Counted from the stretch's first letter, positions 10,219 to 21,614 are shown. The stretch is DNA of 64,000 nucleotides from Scheffersomyces stipitis CBS 6054 (GCF_000209165.1 NC_009048.1:744001-808000); one strand, 5' to 3'. The notes: generated from the letters alone by a model not told the origin. Numbers and translations are program-made.

Positions 10219-11184
10219 TTACTCTGATTGCTCTTTCTGAAGAATGTCGTAGTTCTTTCTAGCCAAATCGTTGTATTCAGAGACTCTCTTTTGCAAGTCG
10301 TGGATCTTGTTGACCTTAGACTGTTGTTTATCGGAGAGTTTGACCAACTGCTTGTCGCCCCAGACCTTGAAGTCTTGAAAGTATTGTCTGCCCATGTTGA
10401 ATTCTCTAGTGATGACATCGTCAGTCAAGCCCAATTTGGCAATGGTGTAGTAATACTTTTCTGGGTTATCTCTCTTTAAGTACTTCAAGATTCTCTGTCT
10501 GTGTTGCACCATTTGACGAACATGCTCAGTATGGGTGTGGTCCTTAGGGGATTCTTTGACATGGTCCATACCGAAATGGATCTTCACTGTCAATATAGCC
10601 GCCTGGACTTCAGGAGAAGCAGTGTCACCTTCTTGTCTTTGGAATTCTTCTCTGGCCAACTTGATAGCCAATATTTTCTTATCCATTTTGTTTGTGTTTC
10701 TCAAGTTGAGAATGGTTAACAACGCTCTCTTCTTTCTTTCTTCAGCAAGACGTATAGACTCGTTCAACACTTCTGTACCTTTGCTCTTGTCCAAAGCAGC
10801 CTTTTCGGCACCGTAGAGTAATTTTTCAAATTCCACACGATCGAAACCGTAGGCAAGATGATTGGTATGGTTTTCGACTTCCTTCTTGATTCTATTCATA
10901 AAGCCATTGTCAACTTCTCCCAAGACTGGGTCGACCTGGAACTGCACGTTCTTGGCTTGTTGTTTCTTGTAGTTGTTCACATCTCTAATGATCTGTTTCT
11001 TCAATCTTTTTTCCTTTCTACGCAAAATTTTGGCCTTGGATTTAGAGGCATCTGGTGATATGAATTGCTTAGCAGCGAGAGTAGGGTGGGCTTTGGCCGG
11101 AGCAGAGGCAGCACCAGAACTGCTGTTGATACTTGAAGCCACTATTCTCCCACTGGAGAACATACGTGCTGATAATCTGAACAT
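10219..11184 (-). CDS. MRPS28: Mitochondrial small-subunit ribosomal protein uS15m
   Basis: This 321-residue protein has a basic, Ser/Ala-rich presequence-like N-terminus (MFRLSARMFSSGRIVASS). The uS15 domain sits in its second half: the EVQAAILTVKI segment, the DHTHTEHVRQMVQHRQRILKYLKRDNPEKYY helix typical of S15, and TREFNMGRQYFQDFKVWGDKQL beyond it. Yeast Mrps28 is 286 residues, so the family's long N-terminal extension is kept and slightly enlarged. The domain binds small-subunit rRNA in the mitoribosome. It is convergent with NNF1 and divergent from the Aquarius-like gene. Confidence 0.95.
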   Translation of the reverse strand: MFRLSARMFSSGRIVASSINSSSGAASAPAKAHPTLAAKQFISPDASKSKAKILRRKEKRLKKQIIRDVNNYKKQQAKNVQFQVDPVLGEVDNGFMNRIKKEVENHTNHLAYGFDRVEFEKLLYGAEKAALDKSKGTEVLNESIRLAEERKKRALLTILNLRNTNKMDKKILAIKLAREEFQRQEGDTASPEVQAAILTVKIHFGMDHVKESPKDHTHTEHVRQMVQHRQRILKYLKRDNPEKYYYTIAKLGLTDDVITREFNMGRQYFQDFKVWGDKQLVKLSDKQQSKVNKIHDLQKRVSEYNDLARKNYDILQKEQSE

Positions 11185-11326
11185 GACGTCTATGTTTCTG
11201 AATATCAGCGAAACAAACGAAGAATATAGCTAATGCTTGTCTGACTGCTACCTTTTTTAAACAAGCCAACCAGTTTTCAAGCACTGAATTTTTCACCAAA
11301 TTGAAGGAAAAAATTAGCTCTCCAGA

Positions 11327-11334
11327 GTCACGTG
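11327..11334. promoter_or_regulatory. GTCACGTG E-box in the MRPS28 / Aquarius-like divergent promoter
   Basis: GTCACGTG matches the Cbf1-type bHLH consensus (RTCACRTG). It lies 143 bp upstream of the MRPS28 ATG and 135 bp upstream of the Aquarius-like ATG. Cbf1 is a known regulator of ribosomal and respiratory genes in Candida-clade yeasts; binding here is inferred. Confidence 0.5.
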
Positions 11335-11468
11335 TAATAATATATTTATATGCAGTTTTACATGAGAGAACTTGCTCTGAATAATACGGTGATGGCTGCG
11401 ATGAATTGTGAAAATACCAGACGTAGCTGTCTTGATTTATACCGAAAATTTGAACTAAAAGAGTCGAA

Positions 11469-14400
11469 ATGAGCAGGAACGGTTTAGATGACCGTGTGAA
11501 TAGATTGTACTCGTTGAGCAGACGATGGTATCCAGAATTGAAGAAAGACTTCTCCAATACACTCATCAACAATGTACACTCTGAGCTCTACGATCTGGAG
11601 AATCTGTACTTGCCCCAGACTTCATGTCTTGAAGTATTGTTAGAAACAAAATACTTCGAGAAAGTGCTATGGGCGAACTTTAATGAAGATGTCACAACGA
11701 CCCACATTGAACAAATTTTGCATTTGGACTGGCTCTCGACCTATTTTGAATATGAGAAGTTTCGTCACAATTCAATCTCTAGTATGTTGAGGAGCGAAGA
11801 CAACATCAACTTTATCATTAGAATCTTGGAAATTACCTTCAAACTCACAGCATCTACCAATTATAGACTCAATTCCCTCGTATTGCGGTTTTTCAGTATC
11901 TCCAAACCCCTTCCTCTGTGTTTGGATGAGATAACAGATATAATCATATGGAATAATGTACCTAGTCTAACGTCGAATCTCGCCAGCCCCTACAAAGAAC
12001 GCTTAAAAGAAGCAGTTGTTAAATTTGAAAAGATAGAAGATGCTTCTCAAAGAAGAATATCAACGCTCACAAACAAATGGCTCTTTAATTTATTGCATGA
12101 TACAGCTAGACAACACATACTAATATCCACCAAATCGTCCATTCCTCCATTTTACTTCGAGTATCTAAATGAACTTTTAAATTTCTTAGCTTTTCTCGTT
12201 TTTAACTATCCGGAGAAAGCAGATGAATTTATTTTACAGTCCAACATAGTCTCTATTGTTTCATTCAATTCGTCCCTCAAGAATCTGCTAGAACAAGTGA
12301 AGCAGAAATTTCTTTCCCATTTTGCTACAAAGCAGAGTAGCTTCGAGATACTACAACATTTAATTTACAATAGAACTAAGGTTGTTGTAGATGTTGATAT
12401 TGCTGTTCCACATAACATAGCTATAGATGAGATTTCAAAGCATTTACAGAATTTTAGTATTCTAGATTTAGCATCATTGGCTAGTGATTTCAGATCAATT
12501 AAGGATCCATTGGTTCTCTTTGGGTCTACAGAGTTGGATGATAAGATGAAACTTAGTATTTTAGTTCAAACAGTATGTGATGGAATTGCTCAACCTAATG
12601 AATCTATCTCAAAATTTATTTCTAAGTTGGATGAATACGACTTGATGGACAATCCAAAGTTTTCGTACCCTCGAGGATGTATTTCTTCCATTCTCAGTCC
12701 ATACAGATATCCATTTGCGAATAAAAATAATTCGTCTTTCACAATTAAGAATCTTCAGGAAGAGTTTCAAATTTATCTTCATCAACATATTTCAGGAGTA
12801 TTGGAAAGGCTACGGATTGATCCAAAAAGTGGCATTCAAGGCAAGAGCAAATATTTCCACAAAGTTGAATCACTTGAGAATGTTAATGGAAGTACATTTT
12901 CTATGAAAACCAAATCAATTGTCCCTGCATCAATACAGTTTATCGTCTTGGTAGAGATGTTAAAACCAGTACAGTATTCTAAACAGAAGCGTATGAAGGA
13001 ATTTGGAGTTAATGTGATTAGAATCGTACAAATCAGTTCGAATTCTGTGGATGGAAAAGATGCCACTTTCAAGTTCACTTTTAATGAAGAAATTCAGTCA
13101 TTTTCAAGTAGAATAAATCATTTTATTTCTGTTCCGTTTTCGGTGCCGGGAAGTTCACTCCTTGCACTTTCAGACAGTAAAGCTGTTCCAATACAAAAAA
13201 AGAATGAATCAATATCTCCAGTAGACTACCAAACTCCATTGGGAATCTCCATTTTGTCTGAAACAAAGAGTGAAAATGGTAAAGACCGATCGCATGAGAA
13301 CGAATTATGGGAAGTTGAAAGAAATGGAGACATATTGAGCAGTTATCAAAGAGATATTATGGCAAATATTATTAAAGGACATGGCAAAGCGTTCAGGTTT
13401 GAGAAAGGGTGTGGCATGAAAAAGTTGATTTCACTAATCTTGACTCTGAATCTTAGTAATTCCCGATGTCTTGTCATAGTACCCAGCAGAAATTACTCAA
13501 GACAAATTCCTGCTTCTATTTTAGAAAATCGAGTCTCATACTTGAGATACGGTAGCGAACAGGACATTCGGTCTCTCAGCAATTTTGTCAAGGAAACATA
13601 TAAAGCGACGATCGGTTTAATAGGCGAGAAATGCGAAGTGGAAGAGAATGAGCTGGTATCCATTGCTGGTATTTACAAGTTCGAACAACGTCTTAAATTG
13701 GAGTGGTCTAAGATTGCGAACTCTTTATCTCTAGGAGTAGAGACAAAAAATGAATTGAAGAGCGCCTTCGCTTTCTTTAGTGGCGCTGATTCACCAGTGC
13801 CACAATCGGTGAACTTCAAGATGGTATTCAAGGCATATAAGAAACGCCGATATGCCTTAGCACTTGCTGCTACATTAATTCCGATTATTGAATTGCATAG
13901 CAAGGGGAGAAACGATGACGTATGGAACCTTTTGTTTCGCAAGTTCAGTTCTATCATTGCTTATGAAGACTATTTGAACTTATTACAAAACAATTCTCAT
14001 CATAATATGAACAATTTCGATAATATAATTGTCGTCAACGGATGGCCGGGAGCAGCATTAGTGGCGGGTTTGAAAAATACCCATACAAGGAAAGTAGTTG
14101 AAATTGGTGCTAGACATGTGCTCAGTTCGACTAAATTAGGCGAGCAGGAACCAGTATTGTTTCAGTGGAGGCCAGAATTTATACCAATCTCTAAACAGAA
14201 TCTCAAACTCGTTAACAAGAAGATTAGAAATTTCAACCCTGGTTTGAAGCATGTCTTTCAAGTTATATATACCGAGGATCAAGTCGATAGCATGGAGTAT
14301 AGTGTATTGTTGTATCAATACTTAAGACTTCTCGGATATCCGTCATCAAAGATATGCATTTCTGTCGGTTCTCTTTTGCATAGAGCACTCTTAGAGGAAG

Positions 14401-14813
14401 TCTTGAGTAAGCATTGTACAAAGATTAGCAAAGATAAGTCTATCAAGTCAGCCAATGAAAGTAGTGATGATCCAAAAGATTTCCAATTCGGATGGCCCGA
14501 CATCTTAATTTATGATGATCCAGATTACTACTTTGATACTTATGAATATGGTATCATTTCAGCAGTCAGTCAGACTGCAAACAGGTTGGAAGTCATTAGT
14601 TTACCAGGAAGATTTGGCAATTACATTATTGGACTGCAAATATATTCACATGAGTTCGAGCTTCCTGAGGTGGCTGATCTTGAAGTTGTTGTAGGAGAGA
14701 ACTACAATACTGAAGTGCGGAAGCAGTCGCAGCTGTATCCTATCGAAAGCAAAGACCATTTTGAACAGTACATTCACAACATGACAAAGGTAAGGCTCGG
14801 GCACAAGAAGTAG
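11469..14813 (+). CDS. Aquarius/Cwf11-type intron-binding spliceosomal helicase, divergent
   Basis: This is a single 1,114-codon frame. The N-terminal half resembles the helical Aquarius domain: an LYDLENLYLP-like start, then a segment around residues 430-490 (SSFTIKNLQEEFQIYLHQHISGVLERL) that parallels the family's LTLHDYLLRNFNLFRLES. The second half is laid out like an SF1 helicase, with SYQRDIMANII before the nucleotide site and LPGRFGNYIIGLQIYS near the end. The P-loop position (residues 645-652) reads EKGCGMKK instead of a GxxGxGKT motif, and the usual SF1 C-terminal arginine-finger motif is not evident, so ATPase activity is doubtful. Aquarius binds intron RNA upstream of the branch point in the spliceosome. 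S. cerevisiae lacks it, as far as I know. No search was possible; the family call is by pattern. Confidence 0.7.
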   Translation: MSRNGLDDRVNRLYSLSRRWYPELKKDFSNTLINNVHSELYDLENLYLPQTSCLEVLLETKYFEKVLWANFNEDVTTTHIEQILHLDWLSTYFEYEKFRHNSISSMLRSEDNINFIIRILEITFKLTASTNYRLNSLVLRFFSISKPLPLCLDEITDIIIWNNVPSLTSNLASPYKERLKEAVVKFEKIEDASQRRISTLTNKWLFNLLHDTARQHILISTKSSIPPFYFEYLNELLNFLAFLVFNYPEKADEFILQSNIVSIVSFNSSLKNLLEQVKQKFLSHFATKQSSFEILQHLIYNRTKVVVDVDIAVPHNIAIDEISKHLQNFSILDLASLASDFRSIKDPLVLFGSTELDDKMKLSILVQTVCDGIAQPNESISKFISKLDEYDLMDNPKFSYPRGCISSILSPYRYPFANKNNSSFTIKNLQEEFQIYLHQHISGVLERLRIDPKSGIQGKSKYFHKVESLENVNGSTFSMKTKSIVPASIQFIVLVEMLKPVQYSKQKRMKEFGVNVIRIVQISSNSVDGKDATFKFTFNEEIQSFSSRINHFISVPFSVPGSSLLALSDSKAVPIQKKNESISPVDYQTPLGISILSETKSENGKDRSHENELWEVERNGDILSSYQRDIMANIIKGHGKAFRFEKGCGMKKLISLILTLNLSNSRCLVIVPSRNYSRQIPASILENRVSYLRYGSEQDIRSLSNFVKETYKATIGLIGEKCEVEENELVSIAGIYKFEQRLKLEWSKIANSLSLGVETKNELKSAFAFFSGADSPVPQSVNFKMVFKAYKKRRYALALAATLIPIIELHSKGRNDDVWNLLFRKFSSIIAYEDYLNLLQNNSHHNMNNFDNIIVVNGWPGAALVAGLKNTHTRKVVEIGARHVLSSTKLGEQEPVLFQWRPEFIPISKQNLKLVNKKIRNFNPGLKHVFQVIYTEDQVDSMEYSVLLYQYLRLLGYPSSKICISVGSLLHRALLEEVLSKHCTKISKDKSIKSANESSDDPKDFQFGWPDILIYDDPDYYFDTYEYGIISAVSQTANRLEVISLPGRFGNYIIGLQIYSHEFELPEVADLEVVVGENYNTEVRKQSQLYPIESKDHFEQYIHNMTKVRLGHKK

Positions 14814-14875
14814 CATACATAATAGAACTAATAGAATAAAATACCATTTTACTAACTAATGTCAAGGCTACATCT

Positions 14876-14952
14876 AGCTGCGAAAAACGACTGCGAAAAA
14901 TAGCAATATTCCATGTGCAGAATACTCACGTGATCCATCATCAAATTTTTCA
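14876..14952. promoter_or_regulatory. MGE1 promoter elements: CTGCGAAAAA pair, E-box, RRPE
   Basis: Four words are packed into 77 bp upstream of the MGE1 ATG (15036). CTGCGAAAAA occurs at 14878-14887 and 14891-14900, 13 bp apart. The palindrome TCACGTGA is at 14926-14933. AAATTTTTCA at 14943-14952 is the complement of the RRPE consensus TGAAAAATTT. Factor assignment (bHLH, Stb3-like) is from known consensus only; the factor for CTGCGAAAAA is unknown. Confidence 0.5.
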
Positions 14953-15035
14953 GTAGTCTCATAGGAGTAGTGAAAAATTGATCATTTGAATTCGATTCTA
15001 TTCTTTCTCATACGGTTAACATCCATTCCAAAATA

Positions 15036-15776
15036 ATGTACAGAAGAGCATTGACACCATTGACTAGAAGCGTGACGAGATCCGTTCTTGCTCGCAATGG
15101 CATACAACAAGCTGCCAGGTTTGTGCTGCCTCTTGCCACTACAGCTCCAAGATTGACTTCCTACAGATTTGCCTCTACTGAAGCAGCCAAGGAAAACAAA
15201 GAAGAAAAGCCTGTTGAAGGTGAGGAACCTGTCAAGGAGGGTGAGGCTTCTGCCGAAGAACCAGCCATTTCTGCTGAAGAACAGGCCATCAATGAATTGA
15301 AGGAAAAGCTCGATGCTAAAGACAAAGAACTTGCCAACATGAAGAACCACTACGCCAGATCCATTGCTGACTTCCGTAACTTGCAAGACACTACAAAGTT
15401 GGAAGTTCAAAAAGCTAAAGACTTTGCTTTGCAAAAGTTCGCCAAAGACTTGTTAGAGTCGTTGGATAACTTCAGTTTGGCACTTGAGTCTGTCAAGGAA
15501 GAAACATTGAAGACCAACGAAGAGGTCAAGAGCTTGTACGAAGGTGTCAACATGACAAGAAACATCTTTGAAAAGACTTTGAGCAGACACGGCATAGAAA
15601 AGATCGATCCAATTGGCCAACAATTCGATCCTAACCAGCACGAGGCAACCTTCCAAGTCCCACAACCAGACAAGGAACCCGGTACTGTTTTCCACGTACA
15701 ACAGCACGGATACACTTTGAACTCCAGAGTGTTGAGACCAGCCAAGGTCGGTTTGGTCAAGGGTGAGGATAACTAA
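15036..15776 (+). CDS. MGE1: Mitochondrial GrpE, nucleotide exchange factor for mtHsp70
   Basis: This 246-residue protein (yeast Mge1 is 228) begins with an Arg-rich mitochondrial presequence (MYRRALTPLTRSVTRSVLARNG). An acidic linker of about 40 residues rich in Glu and Ala follows, then the long GrpE coiled coil (INELKEKLDAKDKELANMKN...). The GrpE head domain ends with DPIGQQFDPNQHEATFQVP, the HVQQHGYTLNSRVLRPAKVGLV signature and KGED. It drives ADP release from Ssc1 during protein import and folding in the matrix. It lies 222 bp downstream of the Aquarius-like stop with its own promoter elements. Confidence 0.97.
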   Translation: MYRRALTPLTRSVTRSVLARNGIQQAARFVLPLATTAPRLTSYRFASTEAAKENKEEKPVEGEEPVKEGEASAEEPAISAEEQAINELKEKLDAKDKELANMKNHYARSIADFRNLQDTTKLEVQKAKDFALQKFAKDLLESLDNFSLALESVKEETLKTNEEVKSLYEGVNMTRNIFEKTLSRHGIEKIDPIGQQFDPNQHEATFQVPQPDKEPGTVFHVQQHGYTLNSRVLRPAKVGLVKGEDN

Positions 15777-17525
<1,749 letters not shown>

Positions 17526-17611
17526 ATGTACATAGTCTGATAAGAATGAACTCAATGCAGAAATGGTGTTTATCGTAGAAAAAGTAAATCTATATTCTAA
17601 ATCTAAAATGC

Positions 17612-18829
17612 TTAATAGGGTTTGAACCTGACGTCGCTCTTCTTTTTCTTCTTGTCCTTTTTGTCTTTCTTGTCTTTCTTTTCTTTCTTTTCTTTCTTTT
17701 CTTTATCTTTCTTTTCCTTCTTTTCCTTCTTGTGTTTTTTATGTTTTTCTTTCTTCTCTTTCTTTGTACTATCCAGATCAGAGTCCACCTCTATGTCTTG
17801 TGTACCTTCTTCTGCTACTTGTGGAGAATTGGATGCTATTTCTAACTCATAGGGCATCTCCCATAATCTGATGTGACCGTCCTCTCCGCAAGTCAATGCA
17901 TTTCTTGTATTTGGTATCACAACTAAGTCACGAACAATCTCTTCTCCATGTGCATCAGCAAACCATGTAGGTCGGGAAAGGTCGATTTTCTCGTGGGCAA
18001 TATCAAATGGAAAAAGAGAGAATTTTCTCTGCGAATTTGCACCCACGCCAACATATCCTTGAGTGTTGAGATCTACGATATACTCACAATCAGGCCATTT
18101 TGATCTCACATCACCAAGATCATTTGGCTCTGGTTCAGCAATAACTTCATAATTGGTGTCATTCAATTCGTAGAAAGCTAAAGTTTCCATATGAGAAAGT
18201 ATAGAAATTCGTTTTGGACCCGTGAAATGGCACGAATGAACCGAGGCAAAGTTAATCACTTGGTGCAAGGCATCGTCCTCATCTTTTTCGTTGAGATCGT
18301 ATATGTTGACGTATCCATCTGTTGAGCCAGACATCAAGTAATTAGAAATGGTAGGATGGAATTCGATACATGTAATATCGTCATGGTGTGAGTCCACAAA
18401 CGATCTGACGACTTCAGTTGGATTTCTCAAATCCCAAATATGCAATTCGGCATCGACACCCACCAACTCTGTCCCACCTGCCAAGAGGTTGTGACCATAC
18501 CCCAAACTGAGGAAGTTGGAGTTCTTGGTGTTGGTAAGGGTGTGAACTGGAGTAGAACCAGCTCTAAGGTCCCATATCTTCACACCGTCGGTAGAGCAAG
18601 AGGCTAACGTGAAGTCGTCTATTTTTTTTATACTGTTTATACTCGATTCATGAGCATTCGGAATCGAGAAATATGGCGAACTGCTGAGACTAGCAACCAG
18701 AAACCCATGAAGTGAGCCGTTACTGGATGATGAGATGAACAGTTGGTTATGAGCATAATACTCGAGGTTTAGCACCCAATTGTCGGATTCAGCTGCAAGT
18801 GACCAGTCATAAAGAGCTTGAGCACGCAT
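17612..18829 (-). CDS. WD40-repeat protein of the WDR89 (YNL035C-like) group with lysine-rich tail
   Basis: Predicted 405 residues. WD repeats span about residues 15-335, with recognisable ends such as LASCSTDGVKIWDLR, ELHIWDLRNPTEVV, LMSGSTDGYVNIYDL and CGEDGHIRLWEMP. The pattern is that of the WDR89 family, represented in S. cerevisiae by YNL035C. The last ~50 residues are nearly all Lys, Glu and Asp (KKEKKEKKDK repeats), typical of nucleolar proteins. The divergent promoter shared with BDP1 carries both a PAC and an RRPE element, which argues for a role in ribosome biogenesis; the molecular function is unknown. Confidence 0.68.
   Translation of the reverse strand: MRAQALYDWSLAAESDNWVLNLEYYAHNQLFISSSSNGSLHGFLVASLSSSPYFSIPNAHESSINSIKKIDDFTLASCSTDGVKIWDLRAGSTPVHTLTNTKNSNFLSLGYGHNLLAGGTELVGVDAELHIWDLRNPTEVVRSFVDSHHDDITCIEFHPTISNYLMSGSTDGYVNIYDLNEKDEDDALHQVINFASVHSCHFTGPKRISILSHMETLAFYELNDTNYEVIAEPEPNDLGDVRSKWPDCEYIVDLNTQGYVGVGANSQRKFSLFPFDIAHEKIDLSRPTWFADAHGEEIVRDLVVIPNTRNALTCGEDGHIRLWEMPYELEIASNSPQVAEEGTQDIEVDSDLDSTKKEKKEKHKKHKKEKKEKKDKEKKEKKEKKDKKDKKDKKKKKSDVRFKPY
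17640..17765. repeat. Polypyrimidine tract encoding the lysine-rich tail
   Basis: About 125 bases of nearly pure pyrimidine on the + strand (TTCTTTC, TTTTCTTTC units) encode the KKEKK/KKDKK tail of the minus-strand WD gene. It is an imperfect microsatellite-like tract, likely variable in length between strains. Confidence 0.75.
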
Positions 18830-18926
18830 TTTCCCGATTCAGCTATACAGAAAATGTGAAGCTCGTGGAAATATAAATCGTTTGATACTCTTTCACCTAG
18901 AAAGTAGAAATTAATTATGTAGATAG

Positions 18927-18985
18927 TGAAAAATTTCTGTGCACTCTCAGCAGTAAGATGCTCCAGGAATGGAGAATCTCATCGC
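18927..18985. promoter_or_regulatory. RRPE and PAC elements between the WDR89-like gene and BDP1
   Basis: TGAAAAATTT at 18927-18936 is an exact RRPE. ATCTCATCGC at 18976-18985 is the complement of GCGATGAGAT, an exact PAC element. The pair sits in the 298-bp divergent promoter. In yeast, PAC is bound by Dot6/Tod6 and RRPE by Stb3, and both mark ribosome-biogenesis genes. A DOT6 homologue is encoded at 41511-43157. Confidence 0.75.
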
Positions 18986-19127
18986 GCAACTTGGAGCAGC
19001 TTGCTGATATCATGGTTATATAGTGCGGCATGGATGTTTCTGAATATAGTAAACAAAAAAGTCATAGATCAATACAAGAAGATATGGTTTCTTCTTTTCA
19101 CAAATAAGTGCAACCTCTCGAGAAGAA

Positions 19128-21233
19128 ATGAGTAGTATTGTCAAGAAGGGCACGCATTTTGCGCCCAAGATAAAGAAAAAGGTTATTCGAAGGAAAAACC
19201 TGTCAGTTTCTGGTGGTATAACTCCTCCAGCTACCCAAGTGCACAAACCTTCTCAAGATGGATTTACAATTCCAGGCATGGAAAAGACCATGAGTGCCAT
19301 AGAAGCTGAGGATCAAGATGTGGTACCACAAGAATCCCTCAAGACGTTGTTACCTCCCCAAACGGCCACTCCTGAAAGCACACAAGTTATTCCTGAAGAA
19401 CCTAAACAATCTGAAAAGGGAGTTGAACAAGAACCAGAGAAGGATTTAGAAAACGTCTCTCAAAAAGATGATGTAGATAAGCCTGTTGTCAATAATGAAA
19501 ATAACAATAAACCTTCGTTCAAGTTCTCTTTGACTAATGAATCTCCCAAGAAGCCAGAACTAGTAGCGGAAGAAGACATTGATCCTATGGATACATCTAA
19601 GAGATTAGATGAAGACAAGGTTGTGACATCTGATGCAACACCTGCAGCCCCGGAAAAGCCTTCTGAGTCATATCAAAATGCTGAAGAGTTCAGCGATAAT
19701 TCTGATGATGAAGTTTTCAAGTTGCCAGAAGAGAACCAAATGAGTAGGCGTCAGTCGTCTGTGCGTAGATTATCTGGAATAACATCAACTACGATAAGGA
19801 GTAGATCAGGTTCGGTCTCGTTGAAACCGCCTTCTGTTTCTGAAGCAGATTCTCAGTATGTTCCCGCAAGAATCAACATTCCTGTGGCTAAGTCTACTAA
19901 GAGAAGGAGATCACTGGCTCCAATCAGACCTTCAGAGAAAAGAGCCAAGATCAGAGCCAATATTGCTGCCAACCCTGCGACAGCTGCCGACCAAATTGAA
20001 GCTGATGAAGCTGATGAACGTGCCCGTGCAGAAGCTCGTGAGGCTCCTACTTCGAATGTAAACTCGGAATATGTGGTTGCTGTTGATCCAGAGAGTAAAC
20101 GGTTGAGAAAGTACCGATTGAAGTCTAAGGACGAAGTCGAGCAAAAGATCGAAGAATTGCCTAAAATCAGTGATCAGACTCAACATGCAGAGTTAGTACC
20201 TATTGCTCCTCCAATTTTAGAAACGACAATCGAAAATATCAGACAGTTGCCTAATACTGTAAAGAATGAAGATGTTGGTTTGTATGCCGGTATCGAGATT
20301 GAGGTAGATACCATGACCATGAGAGACTTGTGTAAACCCAGCTTGCCCATTGGAAAGACCAGTTCTAACTTTACAAGTGTGCAGTTAGCTGAGGTTGCAC
20401 TCAAGAAAAAGCGTGATGACAGAAGGAGATATAGAGACTTGGCCCGTATAGAAAGAAAACCTGTGGAGGAGATAGAGGCACGTGAAGAGGAAAGAGGGAA
20501 GAATTTGAATGAATCAGACAAAAATTCAAATGCAAAGGTAGCGAAGAGCATATTGGATGGAGACGATGAGCCTTCGCAGCCCAGTGGTGGTTTACAGTTG
20601 AATCTTGATGCCGAAGGTAGGATTAGTTTGGACACAGATTCTACTGTTGTTTCTAGACATCTAAAGGCAGACAATTCTGGTTTGAAAGTAGAGATAGCCA
20701 ATGAGTTCGAGAGCCCTATCATTTCCTCTACGTATTCAAAGAGAAGACACACTGATCGTTGGACAAACGACGAGATGATACAATTCTACCAGGCATTAAG
20801 TACATTTGGTACAGATTTCTCGTTGATTGCCCAGTTATTTCCTTATAGATCCAGAAAGCAAATCAAGATGAAGTTCAATTTGGAAGAAAAGAAGTTCCCT
20901 GAAGTTGTGGAAATGGCACTCAAGAGAAAACTCCCAGCCAATTTCGAAGCTTATTGCTCTTCTGCCGACAAGAAAATTGAAACTTTGGAACACTACAACA
21001 TACAATTGCAACAGGTACGAATCGAACATGAGGAAAGTATGGCGCAGATTGCCCAAGAAAAGGAAAGAGCAATACGAGAAGATGCTGAAGAGAGCAGAAG
21101 AAGAGAAATTGAAATCAGAACCGGTTCCAAGCCCATGACCAGAGCTGAGAGAATCAAAGAATTACGTAAGAATGAAATGGTGGTTGGGTCTGTTGACGAT
21201 GTCAAGAAACACCAAGACGCAGAAACAGTATGA
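19128..21233 (+). CDS. BDP1: TFIIIB subunit Bdp1 (B'')
   Basis: This 701-residue protein (594 in S. cerevisiae) has the Bdp1 SANT domain at about residues 542-595: HTDRWTNDEMIQFYQALSTFGTDFSLIAQLFPYRSRKQIKMKFNLEE, followed by the extended VVEMALKRKLPANF helix. The N-terminal 450 residues are low-complexity and acidic with Ser/Arg-rich islands (KSTKRRRSLAPIRPSEKRAKIR), and a charged coiled coil follows the SANT domain. Bdp1 completes TFIIIB with Brf1 and TBP on RNA polymerase III promoters. The start ATG at 19128 is supported by the MSSIVKKGTHFAPKIKKKV opening, which looks like other Bdp1 N-termini. Confidence 0.93.
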   Translation: MSSIVKKGTHFAPKIKKKVIRRKNLSVSGGITPPATQVHKPSQDGFTIPGMEKTMSAIEAEDQDVVPQESLKTLLPPQTATPESTQVIPEEPKQSEKGVEQEPEKDLENVSQKDDVDKPVVNNENNNKPSFKFSLTNESPKKPELVAEEDIDPMDTSKRLDEDKVVTSDATPAAPEKPSESYQNAEEFSDNSDDEVFKLPEENQMSRRQSSVRRLSGITSTTIRSRSGSVSLKPPSVSEADSQYVPARINIPVAKSTKRRRSLAPIRPSEKRAKIRANIAANPATAADQIEADEADERARAEAREAPTSNVNSEYVVAVDPESKRLRKYRLKSKDEVEQKIEELPKISDQTQHAELVPIAPPILETTIENIRQLPNTVKNEDVGLYAGIEIEVDTMTMRDLCKPSLPIGKTSSNFTSVQLAEVALKKKRDDRRRYRDLARIERKPVEEIEAREEERGKNLNESDKNSNAKVAKSILDGDDEPSQPSGGLQLNLDAEGRISLDTDSTVVSRHLKADNSGLKVEIANEFESPIISSTYSKRRHTDRWTNDEMIQFYQALSTFGTDFSLIAQLFPYRSRKQIKMKFNLEEKKFPEVVEMALKRKLPANFEAYCSSADKKIETLEHYNIQLQQVRIEHEESMAQIAQEKERAIREDAEESRRREIEIRTGSKPMTRAERIKELRKNEMVVGSVDDVKKHQDAETV

Positions 21234-21614
21234 GAAACGAGATAATAAAACGATTAGAAGTTAATGAGTATTAGAGACACTTTTTGCAATTCTGCAAACT
21301 CGGGTTTTTTGCCTAAGTGGTAAATATACAGAAATGACACAAACGGACTTAGCAGCCAAATTAAATGCAACATGTAGCTGGCAGGAGTTAAAAAGAATAT
21401 GGCTGAAGCAGATTCCAATTTATAGAAATTACATAAAGTCACGTGCGCTCACTTATAATATGACTCTTCCCTCAGTATATATCAATTGAGTAGCCGTCCC
21501 AATTGGGTATATGAAAGCGATAACCTGGACTTTTCAACTGGTTCTTCTTTGACAGGTAGCGATGGTCTATGAAGGCTGTATATTAAAGCATAGCAAAAGC
21601 AAAAGAGAATAGAT
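21234..21614. other. Intergenic region and GPI15 promoter
   Basis: This is 381 bases with no gene. It contains GTCACGTG at 21438-21445, 170 bp upstream of the GPI15 ATG, and a TGACTC core at 21461-21466. Confidence 0.6.

Noticed and set aside
14788..14880. Possible intron at the end of the Aquarius-like gene (GTAAGG ... TACTAAC at 14850-14856)
   Set aside because: The unspliced C-terminus ends where family members end, the 5' site is non-consensus, and the added exon would be only a short unconserved tail.
19858..20752. Overlapping frames inside BDP1, including a 190-codon minus frame
   Set aside because: They are shadows of the BDP1 frame, which carries the SANT domain.
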